Source of the DNA: Carboxylicivirga sp. M1479
Lineage (GTDB): Bacteria > Bacteroidota > Bacteroidia > Bacteroidales > Marinilabiliaceae
DNA: 64,000 bases
Direction of reading: 5' to 3'
Assembly: GCF_007097485.1 (NCBI RefSeq)
Contig: NZ_VKDE01000010.1
Coordinates: 62,001 to 126,000, forward strand
In this document: positions 18,212 to 27,395 of the stretch, in pieces
Layout of the letters: each line of letters starts with the position of its first letter
Position numbering within the stretch: the stretch's first letter is position 1
Translations under genes and position numbers: made by a program
The notes under the pieces: model-generated
The model's database searches: none
What the model was told of the DNA's origin: nothing
Seen by the model: the letters and a program-made list of their open reading frames with translations, nothing else

Positions 18212-21200
18212 TTACTCAATAATTTCAATTTCTCCAATGGCTGTATATGGATTCCCATTCTCAGATGAAAGAATCTTAAGCTTAATGAACCTGCATTTAA
18301 AGCGACTTTCATCCATATATTTCTGCGAAAACATAACATTATGATATAGCTCACCTTCCTTACATTGACCTACTACTTGGGGTTCACCGAATTGACCATC
18401 CTGGCTAATATACACCTCAAAATCTTTCACACGTCCATTTGCTTTACCCGTGCCGCGCTGAACAATGCGAATCCCTTTGATGGAAATTTGTTCTGAGGCA
18501 TCAATAATAATTTCATGAGGCATTTCTTGCTCATTGCCTCCCCATTGAGTATGCCACAAAGTATTCGGATCACCATCCAGTACCTTCTTAGCTTCATAGC
18601 CTTTTTGTCCTGGTGTACTTTTTACAACAGCAGAATTCTGCCATGGATGATGACTCAAAAATAAATCTCTCAAATCTGATTCATTTATTTCAACAGTTGG
18701 ATTAAAGTCTGTACTTGCCACATAGGCACACAACGACTGTTTAAGCTGACGTGCCACTGGTCGCTCTTCTAGTTTATTGGTAATATCAAATGCTGATACT
18801 AACAAAGAGCCCTTACCTACCTTTACCTCCATAATACCAGCCAATTTAGCATTACGAGCAAAATTATCAATGACTTGTACAATAGGTTCAATTTCGGAGT
18901 CTAATGCAGAAATATCAATGGCAGACATTTCCCGTGTTAAATCCCACCATTGCCAATTGGAATGAAAATCTGTTGGGAAATCGACCAAAGCTTTATGTTC
19001 TGGTTCACACAGAATACCCATTGTGCCTGCCTGCTTAGGAAAATGAACAGGGCTCCAGAATACTGGCACGAATTTGCCATTCACTTTTTTCTTAATATTT
19101 CGCGACGATGGTGTATAAACCACTCGTTTTCCTTTATTTAGAGCTACGATGGCTTCATCCAAATCTGTAGTCACCAATACCTTGCTTAAGCCTACCTCTT
19201 TATTTGTTGGATAAACCCACAAATCCCAACTATTAACAATATCTGTATTTTTAATCTGAGCTGTTAAAGTAAGGTTTGTTGCTTTTTCTAGCGCAGATAA
19301 ATCAATATCCAATTCACCAAAAATAAAATATTCCCCTTGTTGAACAGTTTTATTACGAATAGTACCTTCTTTAAAAATAGTGCCTTGCTGATCTTTAAGC
19401 ATCCATTCAAGGGTAACCTTGTTCAAGGTTTTTGCTGAATAGTTGGCAAACTCAAGAATACCGTTGAAATGCTGGTCATTTTCGTAAATAAATTGTGCGG
19501 TTCTAAGTAAAAGAACCGATTCTGAACAAAATGCTTTAAATGATTCCTGAGTAATGATTCCTTTTGACTCCCAAAATGCATCTAAAAGTCCAACATGAGC
19601 CGTACTTTGCCCTGTAAAATCAGTTAATTGCAGCAACTGAAAACCAGCTTGATTAGGAGTTCTGAACGAGCGCTCCATCTCCTCCTTATAAAGTAGTTCT
19701 GCCAGTTTACCAGACGCCAATGTGAAGTCTGCAGCTTGATCCAACAATCCTTTCTCACGTAAGTCTTCGCGGATAGTAACTAATGCATGAGGGTTCAAAA
19801 CACCATCGTACTTAACGATCTCTTCCATATTAGGATAAACAGAATACTGACCAATTTCATGCGCAATCAAAGGTACTTCTGCTCCTTCGATAGATGCACG
19901 GTAATCATCTTTACTATTAGGGGCAAAGTCATTAAAAAAGCCTTGTCCTCTTACCCAGCCTTTCTTTGTGATTTGCGTAATGAAATACTGATCAGATGGC
20001 TCATGCCACTTGCCATGACCTTTTTGAAAGGTAAAAGCAGTAACTGAATACAAATGACGAGAATCGCGATTTCGTAGTCCCATTACCATTTTATTCATAT
20101 AATCAAAATCACCTTCCAACTCATTACCAAGCGTAAATAAACACAGCGATGGATGATTCCCATACTCAGCAATGATACGATCTGCTTCAGCATTAAAAAA
20201 TTTATTGTCCAGCGAATCTTTACCAAAAGCAAAGCTCCAACTAGGCAATTCTACTTGAAGGTAAACTCCCAATTGATCGGCTGCTTCAAAGGCTGCTTTA
20301 GGAGGACACCAAGAATGGTAGCGAATATGATTCAAGCCATAATCTTTAGTGGCTTGCATAATTTTTAACCAATCATTGAGCTCTGTTGGCGGATGGCCAG
20401 TTTTAGGGTATATCGAACAATCTAGTGTTCCTCTTAAAAATATTTTATCCCCGTTTAATCTAAAAAAATGTTTATCAGAGATAATTTCTCTCATCCCAAA
20501 TGTAGTGGCATATGAGCTCTTAAACTGTTTTTTGCCTTTACCTCCGAAAATGGACGCATTTAGTTCATATACATTGGGTGTAAACTCGCTCCAAAGAAAC
20601 TGTTTTTCTCCTAAGGTATAATTCAATTCAATTGTATTTATGCCAGCTTTAAAGCTTTGCTTTAACACCATCTCTTTAACCGCATGACTACCCACTTTAG
20701 CCTTAACAATACACTCCCCTTTTGCAGTCTTTTTTTGACTGTTATTGACAGTTATAAGAAGTCGTACCTGGTTGTTCTTCAAATCAGGATAAGTGGCAAC
20801 ATGGTTGATACTAATCGCATCATTCGCTGTTATATCCATATCACCTAAAATACCATTCCAAATTGTTTGTGTTTCTTCGGTATAGGCATGAGACAGGCCA
20901 ACATCATACTTTTTTGTATTGTCAACTGCAATTGTAATGGTGTGTTCCCCCGGAGTCAAATAATCCGTCAGGTCGTATCTATGGGGTCCAATAAGACTAT
21001 TTTGCGTATCCACTTTTTGACCATCAATATAAAGTTCCGATGTCCATTTAACCATCTCCAATTTTAAGTCGATGATTTTGTTCTTCCACGACGGAGGGAT
21101 AGTTACCTTACGTTGATACCATGCTTTACCAACAAACGAAAACTCTCTAAACAAGTGCTTAAACGGCTTCTGAATTGTATCCGTATTTAATGCCGTTCCA

Positions 21201-21412
21201 AGTTTAAAAATATCGGTTGTACCCGGTAAATTAACTTCGGCATCAAAATCCTCACTGATTTGTTCGGTTTGCTTAACTATATTTTCCGGATCGAGCTTAA
21301 CTTTCCATTTCCCTTGAAGTGATATTGTATTCTGAGCACTTACCAAGCTAAAGCTCATCATGAATAATAAAAAACACCCCAAACATTTTAACAAAAACAT
21401 TTTCCTAATCAT
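18212..21412 (-). CDS. GH2-family glycosidase with C-terminal discoidin-type domain
   Basis: 1066 residues. A Sec signal ends near LVSAQ (26). A GH2 sugar-binding jelly-roll (about 30-195), an Ig-like domain and a TIM barrel (about 310-620) follow. The barrel has the GH2 acid/base in LGNELEGD (E431) and the nucleophile in LIAHEIGQY (E519). Next comes a region shared with two paralogues (FWSPVHFPKQAGTMG). An F5/8 type C, CBM32-like domain ends the protein (LDGDPNTLWHTQWGG to GEIEIIE). It should remove beta-linked sugars from glycan ends outside the cytoplasm. It is one of three close paralogues (33998-36865 and 48960-51728). No lipobox and no T9SS domain, so periplasmic or released. Substrate unknown. 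Confidence 0.88.
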   Translation of the reverse strand: MIRKMFLLKCLGCFLLFMMSFSLVSAQNTISLQGKWKVKLDPENIVKQTEQISEDFDAEVNLPGTTDIFKLGTALNTDTIQKPFKHLFREFSFVGKAWYQRKVTIPPSWKNKIIDLKLEMVKWTSELYIDGQKVDTQNSLIGPHRYDLTDYLTPGEHTITIAVDNTKKYDVGLSHAYTEETQTIWNGILGDMDITANDAISINHVATYPDLKNNQVRLLITVNNSQKKTAKGECIVKAKVGSHAVKEMVLKQSFKAGINTIELNYTLGEKQFLWSEFTPNVYELNASIFGGKGKKQFKSSYATTFGMREIISDKHFFRLNGDKIFLRGTLDCSIYPKTGHPPTELNDWLKIMQATKDYGLNHIRYHSWCPPKAAFEAADQLGVYLQVELPSWSFAFGKDSLDNKFFNAEADRIIAEYGNHPSLCLFTLGNELEGDFDYMNKMVMGLRNRDSRHLYSVTAFTFQKGHGKWHEPSDQYFITQITKKGWVRGQGFFNDFAPNSKDDYRASIEGAEVPLIAHEIGQYSVYPNMEEIVKYDGVLNPHALVTIREDLREKGLLDQAADFTLASGKLAELLYKEEMERSFRTPNQAGFQLLQLTDFTGQSTAHVGLLDAFWESKGIITQESFKAFCSESVLLLRTAQFIYENDQHFNGILEFANYSAKTLNKVTLEWMLKDQQGTIFKEGTIRNKTVQQGEYFIFGELDIDLSALEKATNLTLTAQIKNTDIVNSWDLWVYPTNKEVGLSKVLVTTDLDEAIVALNKGKRVVYTPSSRNIKKKVNGKFVPVFWSPVHFPKQAGTMGILCEPEHKALVDFPTDFHSNWQWWDLTREMSAIDISALDSEIEPIVQVIDNFARNAKLAGIMEVKVGKGSLLVSAFDITNKLEERPVARQLKQSLCAYVASTDFNPTVEINESDLRDLFLSHHPWQNSAVVKSTPGQKGYEAKKVLDGDPNTLWHTQWGGNEQEMPHEIIIDASEQISIKGIRIVQRGTGKANGRVKDFEVYISQDGQFGEPQVVGQCKEGELYHNVMFSQKYMDESRFKCRFIKLKILSSENGNPYTAIGEIEIIE

Positions 21413-21489
21413 AACACTAACTATTTTTTCATTTAGCGGTTAATTCTTTTAACTTAAAGAAACCACCATAAACCTGAATTCATCTTATA

Positions 21490-23583
21490 CTACAGCACCA
21501 TCAGTTTTTTAGTGGCATTTCCTACTTTCACAATATATAAGCCAGGTGCTGGCACCTTGTATTCAAACTGATTTTCAAACGAGCCCCAAACTAATGCACC
21601 ATAACTATTATAGATACTCACTTGAGGCATTCGTTCATCATAGCTATCAAAATAGATGCTGCCTTGATGCGCATATAATTTAAAATTAAGACGTTCAACT
21701 TCCCCTTCAATAGCCGTTGAAAGCATTCTTGGATTAGAGTTTTCATTGACAATAATTTCATCAATTAGACCTACCTTATCCGTATTATTAAGAACATAAT
21801 CACCCGTAGCATTCTCGATACCAATATCGCCTGATATACGAAGTTGTGAAACTTGTTTGCCAGTTGCACCTCCTTCTATTTCAATTACCATATCCTGCCA
21901 GTTACCAATGTCTGTATAATGATTCATCGATCGAGTGGTGGTACTTTCTTCATTAATACGTAATCCAAAATCTGGTTGTTCAGGATAAGCAATTAGAATA
22001 TGCACATAGCGTTTTTCATTGGCCGGCACACTAAAATCGCATGGCAAATCTATTAGTTCATACCAATTTAAGCTTGTTCGACCAATTTGCCCACAATTAG
22101 ATGTCACATTAATTCCAGTGTTTTCTTCATTCGTTATTCTCTCAAAAGTCGCCCCAAAAACAGGACTAGCATTAACAGGCGTTTCAAAATCAATTAATCT
22201 CATACCCTCATCTTGAACCAAATGGCCACTCAGTTCAATTTTAAAAATTTCGTAACGCCCTCCGCTATTAATTGTGAGAGTTACTTCATCTGACGCTAAG
22301 CTAGCCGAGGCTGTTTCTACAAGGTATGGCTTTGCCAAGTCGGTTTGTGAATAATCATATGGTCTGAACTTTTTAACTGATTTAATGGTTTCGACAGTAA
22401 ATCCGTTGAAGCTGATTGTTACATCTGTTTCGGCGTAATCTTTTCCTGTAACATACAAGACTAAACTACTCTCATCCTGTAATGCTCCTGTAATGGTAAT
22501 ATCATCAGAAATTGTTCTAACCACTTCTCCTTTGAACGATTTAACCATGTCACCTATCATCTGCCCACAGGGAAATGTCACCGATGCATTCCAATTCACA
22601 AGACCCAAGCCTGGTACTGAATTATTAACAGGGGGCCAATAAGCAGCGGCTTCAACTTTATTTCTTGCATAAATATGAAAGATGTCGGGCAAGATATTGG
22701 CTGCTTCCATATAAAGACGTCGCTCATTATAATCGCGCGAAGGCATCCACTCTGATGCATACACACACATCTCTTTTAATGAATTAAAATTAGAAGCACA
22801 GGCTTGTATTCTTTTCCCTAACTCAGCAATATCATGGGTATCGGTTGTATACCCGGTATAGGTATGCAGTGCAACGCCATCTATAGCATCATACGCTTCG
22901 GTAAAATATTCCTTCATAGTCGAAAACTCAGATGGCACTGTATAATCACCATTGACCAGCAACTTAAAGGTACGATTGGGATACTGATTATTTATATACC
23001 CTGCAATAGTCATGGCAATTTTTGAGTATTTGAGCAACTTATTGGCACGGCTTGAACCTCCAGCATACTGCAACCACCACTCATTTCCAATTTCAACATA
23101 CTTAATAGCTGTTGGATCTGCCCTGTCAATTGCATCTTTAGCAATTAGCTTTAAACTTACTAGGGCTGCATCCCACTCTGCGGAACCATACGATACGTCC
23201 ATCGCTATTCGGGTAGGAACAACAATGGAATAATTACTTACGTTGTTTTTTAAAGTCGCCACCGATGCACCAGGTACTTCAGGTGACTCATCTCCCCAGG
23301 CTGGCGTTGAATTACTTGCCCAGTCATAATATTCCGACTCCCATCCACCAGGAAAGCGAAATACCCCATAGTCAATCGCCTCAAAAGCAGATGTAAAATC
23401 AGGAAAAGCCGTATTGCTTATTTGTCTCCAATCGTTGTTAACTCCAAAAATATCCGGATTAATAGGGGTGCGATCATTAACATAGACTTTTAGGTTAGCC
23501 GTATTTTGGCCATAAGCATAGCTACAACTTGCTACCAACACCACAATCAACCAACAAGCGTTAGATAAACTCCTGCTCATCAT
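21490..23583 (-). CDS. Clan-A glycosidase (GH39/GH51-like) with shared C-terminal module and T9SS signal
   Basis: 697 residues. A signal peptide (cleavage near SYAYGQ) precedes a TIM-barrel catalytic domain (about 30-400) reminiscent of GH51/GH39 enzymes: INPDIFGVNNDW, FRFPGGWES, the acid/base in EIGNEWW (E168) and the probable nucleophile in VYASEW (E278). A small beta-sandwich follows. Residues about 465-640 are the module shared with three other proteins here (FETPVNASPVFGATF, CGQIGRTSLNWYEL, DKVGLIDEIIVN). The C-terminus is a Por/T9SS sorting domain (VPAPGLYIVKVGN), so it is exported across the outer membrane. It ends four bases after the sulfatase gene's... downstream partner order is sulfatase first, then this gene. 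The family number and substrate (arabinofuranoside, xyloside or galactan) are uncertain. Confidence 0.75.
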   Translation of the reverse strand: MMSRSLSNACWLIVVLVASCSYAYGQNTANLKVYVNDRTPINPDIFGVNNDWRQISNTAFPDFTSAFEAIDYGVFRFPGGWESEYYDWASNSTPAWGDESPEVPGASVATLKNNVSNYSIVVPTRIAMDVSYGSAEWDAALVSLKLIAKDAIDRADPTAIKYVEIGNEWWLQYAGGSSRANKLLKYSKIAMTIAGYINNQYPNRTFKLLVNGDYTVPSEFSTMKEYFTEAYDAIDGVALHTYTGYTTDTHDIAELGKRIQACASNFNSLKEMCVYASEWMPSRDYNERRLYMEAANILPDIFHIYARNKVEAAAYWPPVNNSVPGLGLVNWNASVTFPCGQMIGDMVKSFKGEVVRTISDDITITGALQDESSLVLYVTGKDYAETDVTISFNGFTVETIKSVKKFRPYDYSQTDLAKPYLVETASASLASDEVTLTINSGGRYEIFKIELSGHLVQDEGMRLIDFETPVNASPVFGATFERITNEENTGINVTSNCGQIGRTSLNWYELIDLPCDFSVPANEKRYVHILIAYPEQPDFGLRINEESTTTRSMNHYTDIGNWQDMVIEIEGGATGKQVSQLRISGDIGIENATGDYVLNNTDKVGLIDEIIVNENSNPRMLSTAIEGEVERLNFKLYAHQGSIYFDSYDERMPQVSIYNSYGALVWGSFENQFEYKVPAPGLYIVKVGNATKKLMVL

Positions 23584-23587
23584 CCTC

Positions 23588-25105
23588 TTATTTAAATTTA
23601 TAATAAGGGTTTTCCGTTGGCATTTTAGCCCCCACTTCAGTTCTCCAGATTCTTAATTCATTTAAAAGCTCTTCAGCTATCTCAGGCAACTCCTTTGATA
23701 AGTCTTTTGTTTCTCCGATGTCTTTCTTCAGGTTGAACAACTGCACTTCACCTGTCTCAAACAGCTCCAGCAATTTATAATCACCTTTGCGAATAGCTCC
23801 GGCAGGCTGATCGCCTTTACCTCCATAGTGAGGGTAATGCCAATAAAGCGCATCGCGTTTTAGACCTGAGCCTTCAATTAATGGCAATAAGTTAACACCA
23901 TCAACTGCATTCTTATTGGGTACATCAATTCCACACGCACTCAGGATGGTCGGATATACATCAACAGAATGAACAGGTGTGCTACATACTGTACCTGGTT
24001 TTGTTTTACCAGGAATTTTCACCAAAAATGGCTCCCTGATACCACCTTCATACAACCAACCTTTTCCTCCTCTTAGTGGAGCATTGCAGGTAGGTGAGCC
24101 TTCGGCGGTTGATAAGCCCCCATTATCTGATGTAAAAACAACGATCGTGTTATCATCAATACCAGATGCTTTAAGATAGTCCAAAACCTTTCCAATATTT
24201 TCATCCATGCTTTCTATCAAGGCAGCATACTCCGCATTACTTTGCACCATGCGTTCTTTCCAATGCCATTTATTCTTTGGCCAGTTTTCCATCCAAGGTA
24301 CTTTGTCGTAGAAATGAGGAACTGTATCCAATCCTAATTTAATGGCCTTCTCTTTGTAGTACGGTACTTTCTCTGGCTTAGGATGAATAGGCGTATGAAC
24401 AGTATAAAATGACAAGTACATGAGAAATGGATCTTTCTTATTCTCATCCATCCACGAAATACTTTCTTTAACCAAGCGGTCGGTTAAGAATTCACCCTCA
24501 GGGCCATCTGTTAAATAAGGGTTATTATAGGGCGTATAATAAGAGCGTTGATCCTTACGATCGCCACTAGGGCCACCTCGTAACCAACCAGCCACATTCT
24601 TATCAAACCCGTGATATTGTGGATAGTATAACGAATCTTCCCCTAAGTGCCACTTTCCGACAAAACAGGTTTTGTAATTTGCTGTTTTAACGGCTTCGGC
24701 TAGTGTTGTTTCTTCTAGCGGCAGGTTGTACACATTTTGTGGGCCAACCATGGCATATTCACTCAACTCTTCAGGTGTTTTATCGGCCTGGTACCCCTTA
24801 ATCCAATCAGTAATGCCCGAACGAGGCGTATAACGTCCTGTTAAAAGGCTGGCCCTACTTGGCGAACAAACACCGCACGATGCATACCCATCTGTAAAAA
24901 CCATTCCCTCACTTGCAAGCCTGTCCAGGTTTGGCGTTTCATAAAAGTCACTGCCCTGGAAACCTGTATCCATCCAGCCAAAATCATCGGCAACTATTAC
25001 AACTACATTAGGTTTATCACTAATGCTCGTGGTGCGATTACAACTGCAAATTGCAACACTAATTGTCATTAGCAAAAAAAGATTCCTTAAAATCATATTG
25101 TACAA
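23588..25105 (-). CDS. S1-family sulfatase, lipoprotein
   Basis: 505 residues. A lipoprotein signal has its Cys in ICSC (20 or 22). The alkaline-phosphatase-fold sulfatase domain starts with the metal-binding NVVVIVADDFGW. The formylglycine motif is C80-S-P-S-R in GVCSPSRASLLTG, followed by VGKWHLG, HTPIHPKP and FTSDNGG. An anaerobic or aerobic maturase must convert C80; none is in the window. It hydrolyses a sulfate ester from a glycan. It lies four bases upstream of the clan-A glycosidase gene, so the two are surely cotranscribed. The sulfate position and S1 subfamily cannot be read from the sequence by eye. Confidence 0.93.
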   Translation of the reverse strand: MYNMILRNLFLLMTISVAICSCNRTTSISDKPNVVVIVADDFGWMDTGFQGSDFYETPNLDRLASEGMVFTDGYASCGVCSPSRASLLTGRYTPRSGITDWIKGYQADKTPEELSEYAMVGPQNVYNLPLEETTLAEAVKTANYKTCFVGKWHLGEDSLYYPQYHGFDKNVAGWLRGGPSGDRKDQRSYYTPYNNPYLTDGPEGEFLTDRLVKESISWMDENKKDPFLMYLSFYTVHTPIHPKPEKVPYYKEKAIKLGLDTVPHFYDKVPWMENWPKNKWHWKERMVQSNAEYAALIESMDENIGKVLDYLKASGIDDNTIVVFTSDNGGLSTAEGSPTCNAPLRGGKGWLYEGGIREPFLVKIPGKTKPGTVCSTPVHSVDVYPTILSACGIDVPNKNAVDGVNLLPLIEGSGLKRDALYWHYPHYGGKGDQPAGAIRKGDYKLLELFETGEVQLFNLKKDIGETKDLSKELPEIAEELLNELRIWRTEVGAKMPTENPYYKFK

Positions 25106-25324
25106 TTTATTTTTTCCAAACTCAGGGTCGTAGTTGTTAAAAGAGGTTTAGGTTTTTATAAACTTCTAAACAATTTCTGCTTGATAATCACTTCTCTTTT
25201 ATTGAACCTGAACAGATTGTTAAAATAAGTCTTAGAAACACCTTTCTCATAATGAAAAATGCTTTTAAGACTTATGTTTTCTATTATAGAAAATTACCGT
25301 TTAACGATAATTATTATAAACCAT

Positions 25325-26101
25325 TTAATTTACAATGAGCTTTCTTGTGCAATCACCTACTCTAATAATATATAATCCTGGAGCTACTGCACAATCGAAT
25401 TGCCCTTCATTATAATTTGCCACCAAATTTCCTGTGCTATTGTAAATAAAAACTGGATCTCCATTATTTAAATCCGATCGAAAGGTAATCAAACCATCTT
25501 TTGCATAAAGAACAAATTTGGCTTTCTTAGCATCCAAATTAATTGACGTTGCTGTAGATCTTGGTGAAGGATCACCATTTACAATGATTTCATCAAACAA
25601 ACCTAATTTATCAGTATTATTAAGCACCTGGCCTACAGGATCATTGGCATAGCCCATATCTCCAATAAATCTAAGCTGTGTAACAGTTTTTTCTGAGGTA
25701 CTAACATTCATTTCAAAAACTAAGTCCTGCCATTTCCCGAACTCAGTATAGGGGACTAGTGTTCGTGGAGTTGGATCTCCTTCTGTATTTAAACGTATTC
25801 CAATATCTGGTTGAGCTGGATATAGAACCATGATATGCACATAGCGTTTTTCATTGGCTGGGATTGTAAAGTTACATGGCACATCCACTAAAGACCACCA
25901 TGTAGCATCCGTTCGACCGAATTGACCACAGTAAGCAGTACTATTCAAGCCTGTTTGATCAGGGTTAGCAACCCTTGCAAAAGTAGCTCCTCCTGCAGGT
26001 GCAGCTGTTACGTCTGTTTCAAAATCAACCAGATTTTGAGCATTAATTCCGAATACTGCCATAATAAAAGACAGTAAAAAAATAGTAGTAGTTTTTTTCA
26101 T
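25325..26101 (-). CDS. Secreted stand-alone module protein with T9SS signal
   Basis: 258 residues. A signal peptide (cleavage after GINAQ, residue 21) is followed directly by the module found at the C-termini of the proteins at 21490-23583, 36962-38455 and 38467-41121. Landmarks are DFETDVTAAPAGGATF, CGQFGRTDATWWSL, VPCNFTIPANEKRYVHIM, WQDLVFEMN and NTDKLGLFDEIIVN. A Por/T9SS sorting domain ends it (VAPGLYIIRVGDCTRKL). No catalytic domain is present. It is the first gene of block A and has a good -7 box upstream. The most plausible role is a surface or secreted carbohydrate-binding protein; this is inference from its companions. Confidence 0.8.
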   Translation of the reverse strand: MKKTTTIFLLSFIMAVFGINAQNLVDFETDVTAAPAGGATFARVANPDQTGLNSTAYCGQFGRTDATWWSLVDVPCNFTIPANEKRYVHIMVLYPAQPDIGIRLNTEGDPTPRTLVPYTEFGKWQDLVFEMNVSTSEKTVTQLRFIGDMGYANDPVGQVLNNTDKLGLFDEIIVNGDPSPRSTATSINLDAKKAKFVLYAKDGLITFRSDLNNGDPVFIYNSTGNLVANYNEGQFDCAVAPGLYIIRVGDCTRKLIVN

Positions 26102-26192
26102 AATAAATAATTTAGACTAAACTGTTCAACTTTCGCTAAAATGCAGAACACCAAACAAACACAAATGTGGTTTTCTAAACATTTAAGCATTT

Positions 26193-26200
26193 CAAATATA
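26193..26200 (-). promoter_or_regulatory. Candidate -7 box of block A
   Basis: On the minus strand the bases read TATATTTG, a perfect -7 match, about 90 bases before the start of the module protein gene. The -33 element is weak (TTTA-like), as expected for an activator-dependent promoter. The divergent AraC gene starts about 110 bases away. Confidence 0.4.
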
Positions 26201-26311
26201 AAGAGCTCATCTTTAGATTTAAATATCTTTTCTCCTGATAATATGGATTATTATCTTATTTTAGATTTCTAAAACATTTTCGACAATATTCTTGTACCAT
26301 CTATTATTTTA

Positions 26312-27283
26312 ATGAGTGAGAGTGTTACATTTGATTTGCTAAAAAAAATTGATGTTTTTAAAACGAGAAAAAATCAGCTATACATTCAAAATAGTCTTGT
26401 TATGCCAAAAAGAATTGAGGGTTTCCCTGGAGAAGTGGTAATCGTTGTTCCAGGAATGATAATTGAGACCATAAAGAAGAATCCATTAATCAGTAGTTTG
26501 TATGTAACTGACATTGGCTTTTATCCGAATGCTAAATATCACCATCGAACCAGAAAAGAAGGTATCTCGGAACATATTTTAATATATAACCTGGAAGGAA
26601 AAGGATGGATTAAAATAGGCAATATAGAGCATGAAATTCTTCCCAACCATTTCTTCATAATTCCAGCCAATACACCTCATACTTATTATGCAGACAAAAA
26701 GGAACCTTGGAATATTTATTGGATCCATTTCGCAGGTGATAAATCACACCTCTTCTCCAAAATAATTGGACAGACCAAAGAAATTACTCCATCACCAGTA
26801 TCGAGAAACAAAGAGAGAACCGATTTATTTGTTGAAATAATTGTGAATTTATCACTTGGCTATAGCCGTGAGAATCTTGAATATACAAACCTTTGCTTGT
26901 GGCACTTGATGGCCTCCTTTATGTATATCAATCAGTTTAGACAAATCAAAAAAGAAACTGAACATGATGTGAGCTCTCAAGCCATTAACTTCATGAAAGA
27001 GAACATCAACAAACCCCTAAAACTAAGTGAAATATCAAGTGCAATTGGTTATAGTCATTCTCATTTCTCTAAAATATTTTCTGAAAAAACAGGACATGCA
27101 CCAATGGAATACTTTAATCACCTGAAAATGCAAGAGGCCTGTAAGTGGTTGGACACTACAAAATTGAGCATATCAGAAGTAGCTAACAATCTGGGGTACA
27201 GCGATCCATTCTATTTTTCAAGAACATTTAAACGAATCATGCTACAATCTCCTGCTCATTATCGAAAACGCAACCAAATTTAA
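26312..27283 (+). CDS. AraC-family transcriptional regulator 1
   Basis: 323 residues. A cupin-type sensor domain (about 60-170: HILIYNLEGKGWIKIGN, FFIIPANTPHTYYAD) precedes a double helix-turn-helix DNA-binding domain (about 220-320: LKLSEISSAIGYSHSHFSKI, then ISEVANNLGYSDPFYFSRT). Such regulators sense a sugar and activate adjacent catabolic genes. It is divergent from block A, sharing a 210-base intergenic region, and convergent with block B. It likely activates the minus-strand operon starting at 26101; the ligand is unknown. Confidence 0.93.
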   Translation: MSESVTFDLLKKIDVFKTRKNQLYIQNSLVMPKRIEGFPGEVVIVVPGMIIETIKKNPLISSLYVTDIGFYPNAKYHHRTRKEGISEHILIYNLEGKGWIKIGNIEHEILPNHFFIIPANTPHTYYADKKEPWNIYWIHFAGDKSHLFSKIIGQTKEITPSPVSRNKERTDLFVEIIVNLSLGYSRENLEYTNLCLWHLMASFMYINQFRQIKKETEHDVSSQAINFMKENINKPLKLSEISSAIGYSHSHFSKIFSEKTGHAPMEYFNHLKMQEACKWLDTTKLSISEVANNLGYSDPFYFSRTFKRIMLQSPAHYRKRNQI

Positions 27284-27395
27284 TTCGGGGTTCAACAGAA
27301 TATAACAATACAGCAAAAATCGTAAGTCTATAAAAATCTTTGCTATATTATTTATTGCGCTGTTCCATGCCTCTTTTTCTATTATAAAAAATTAT

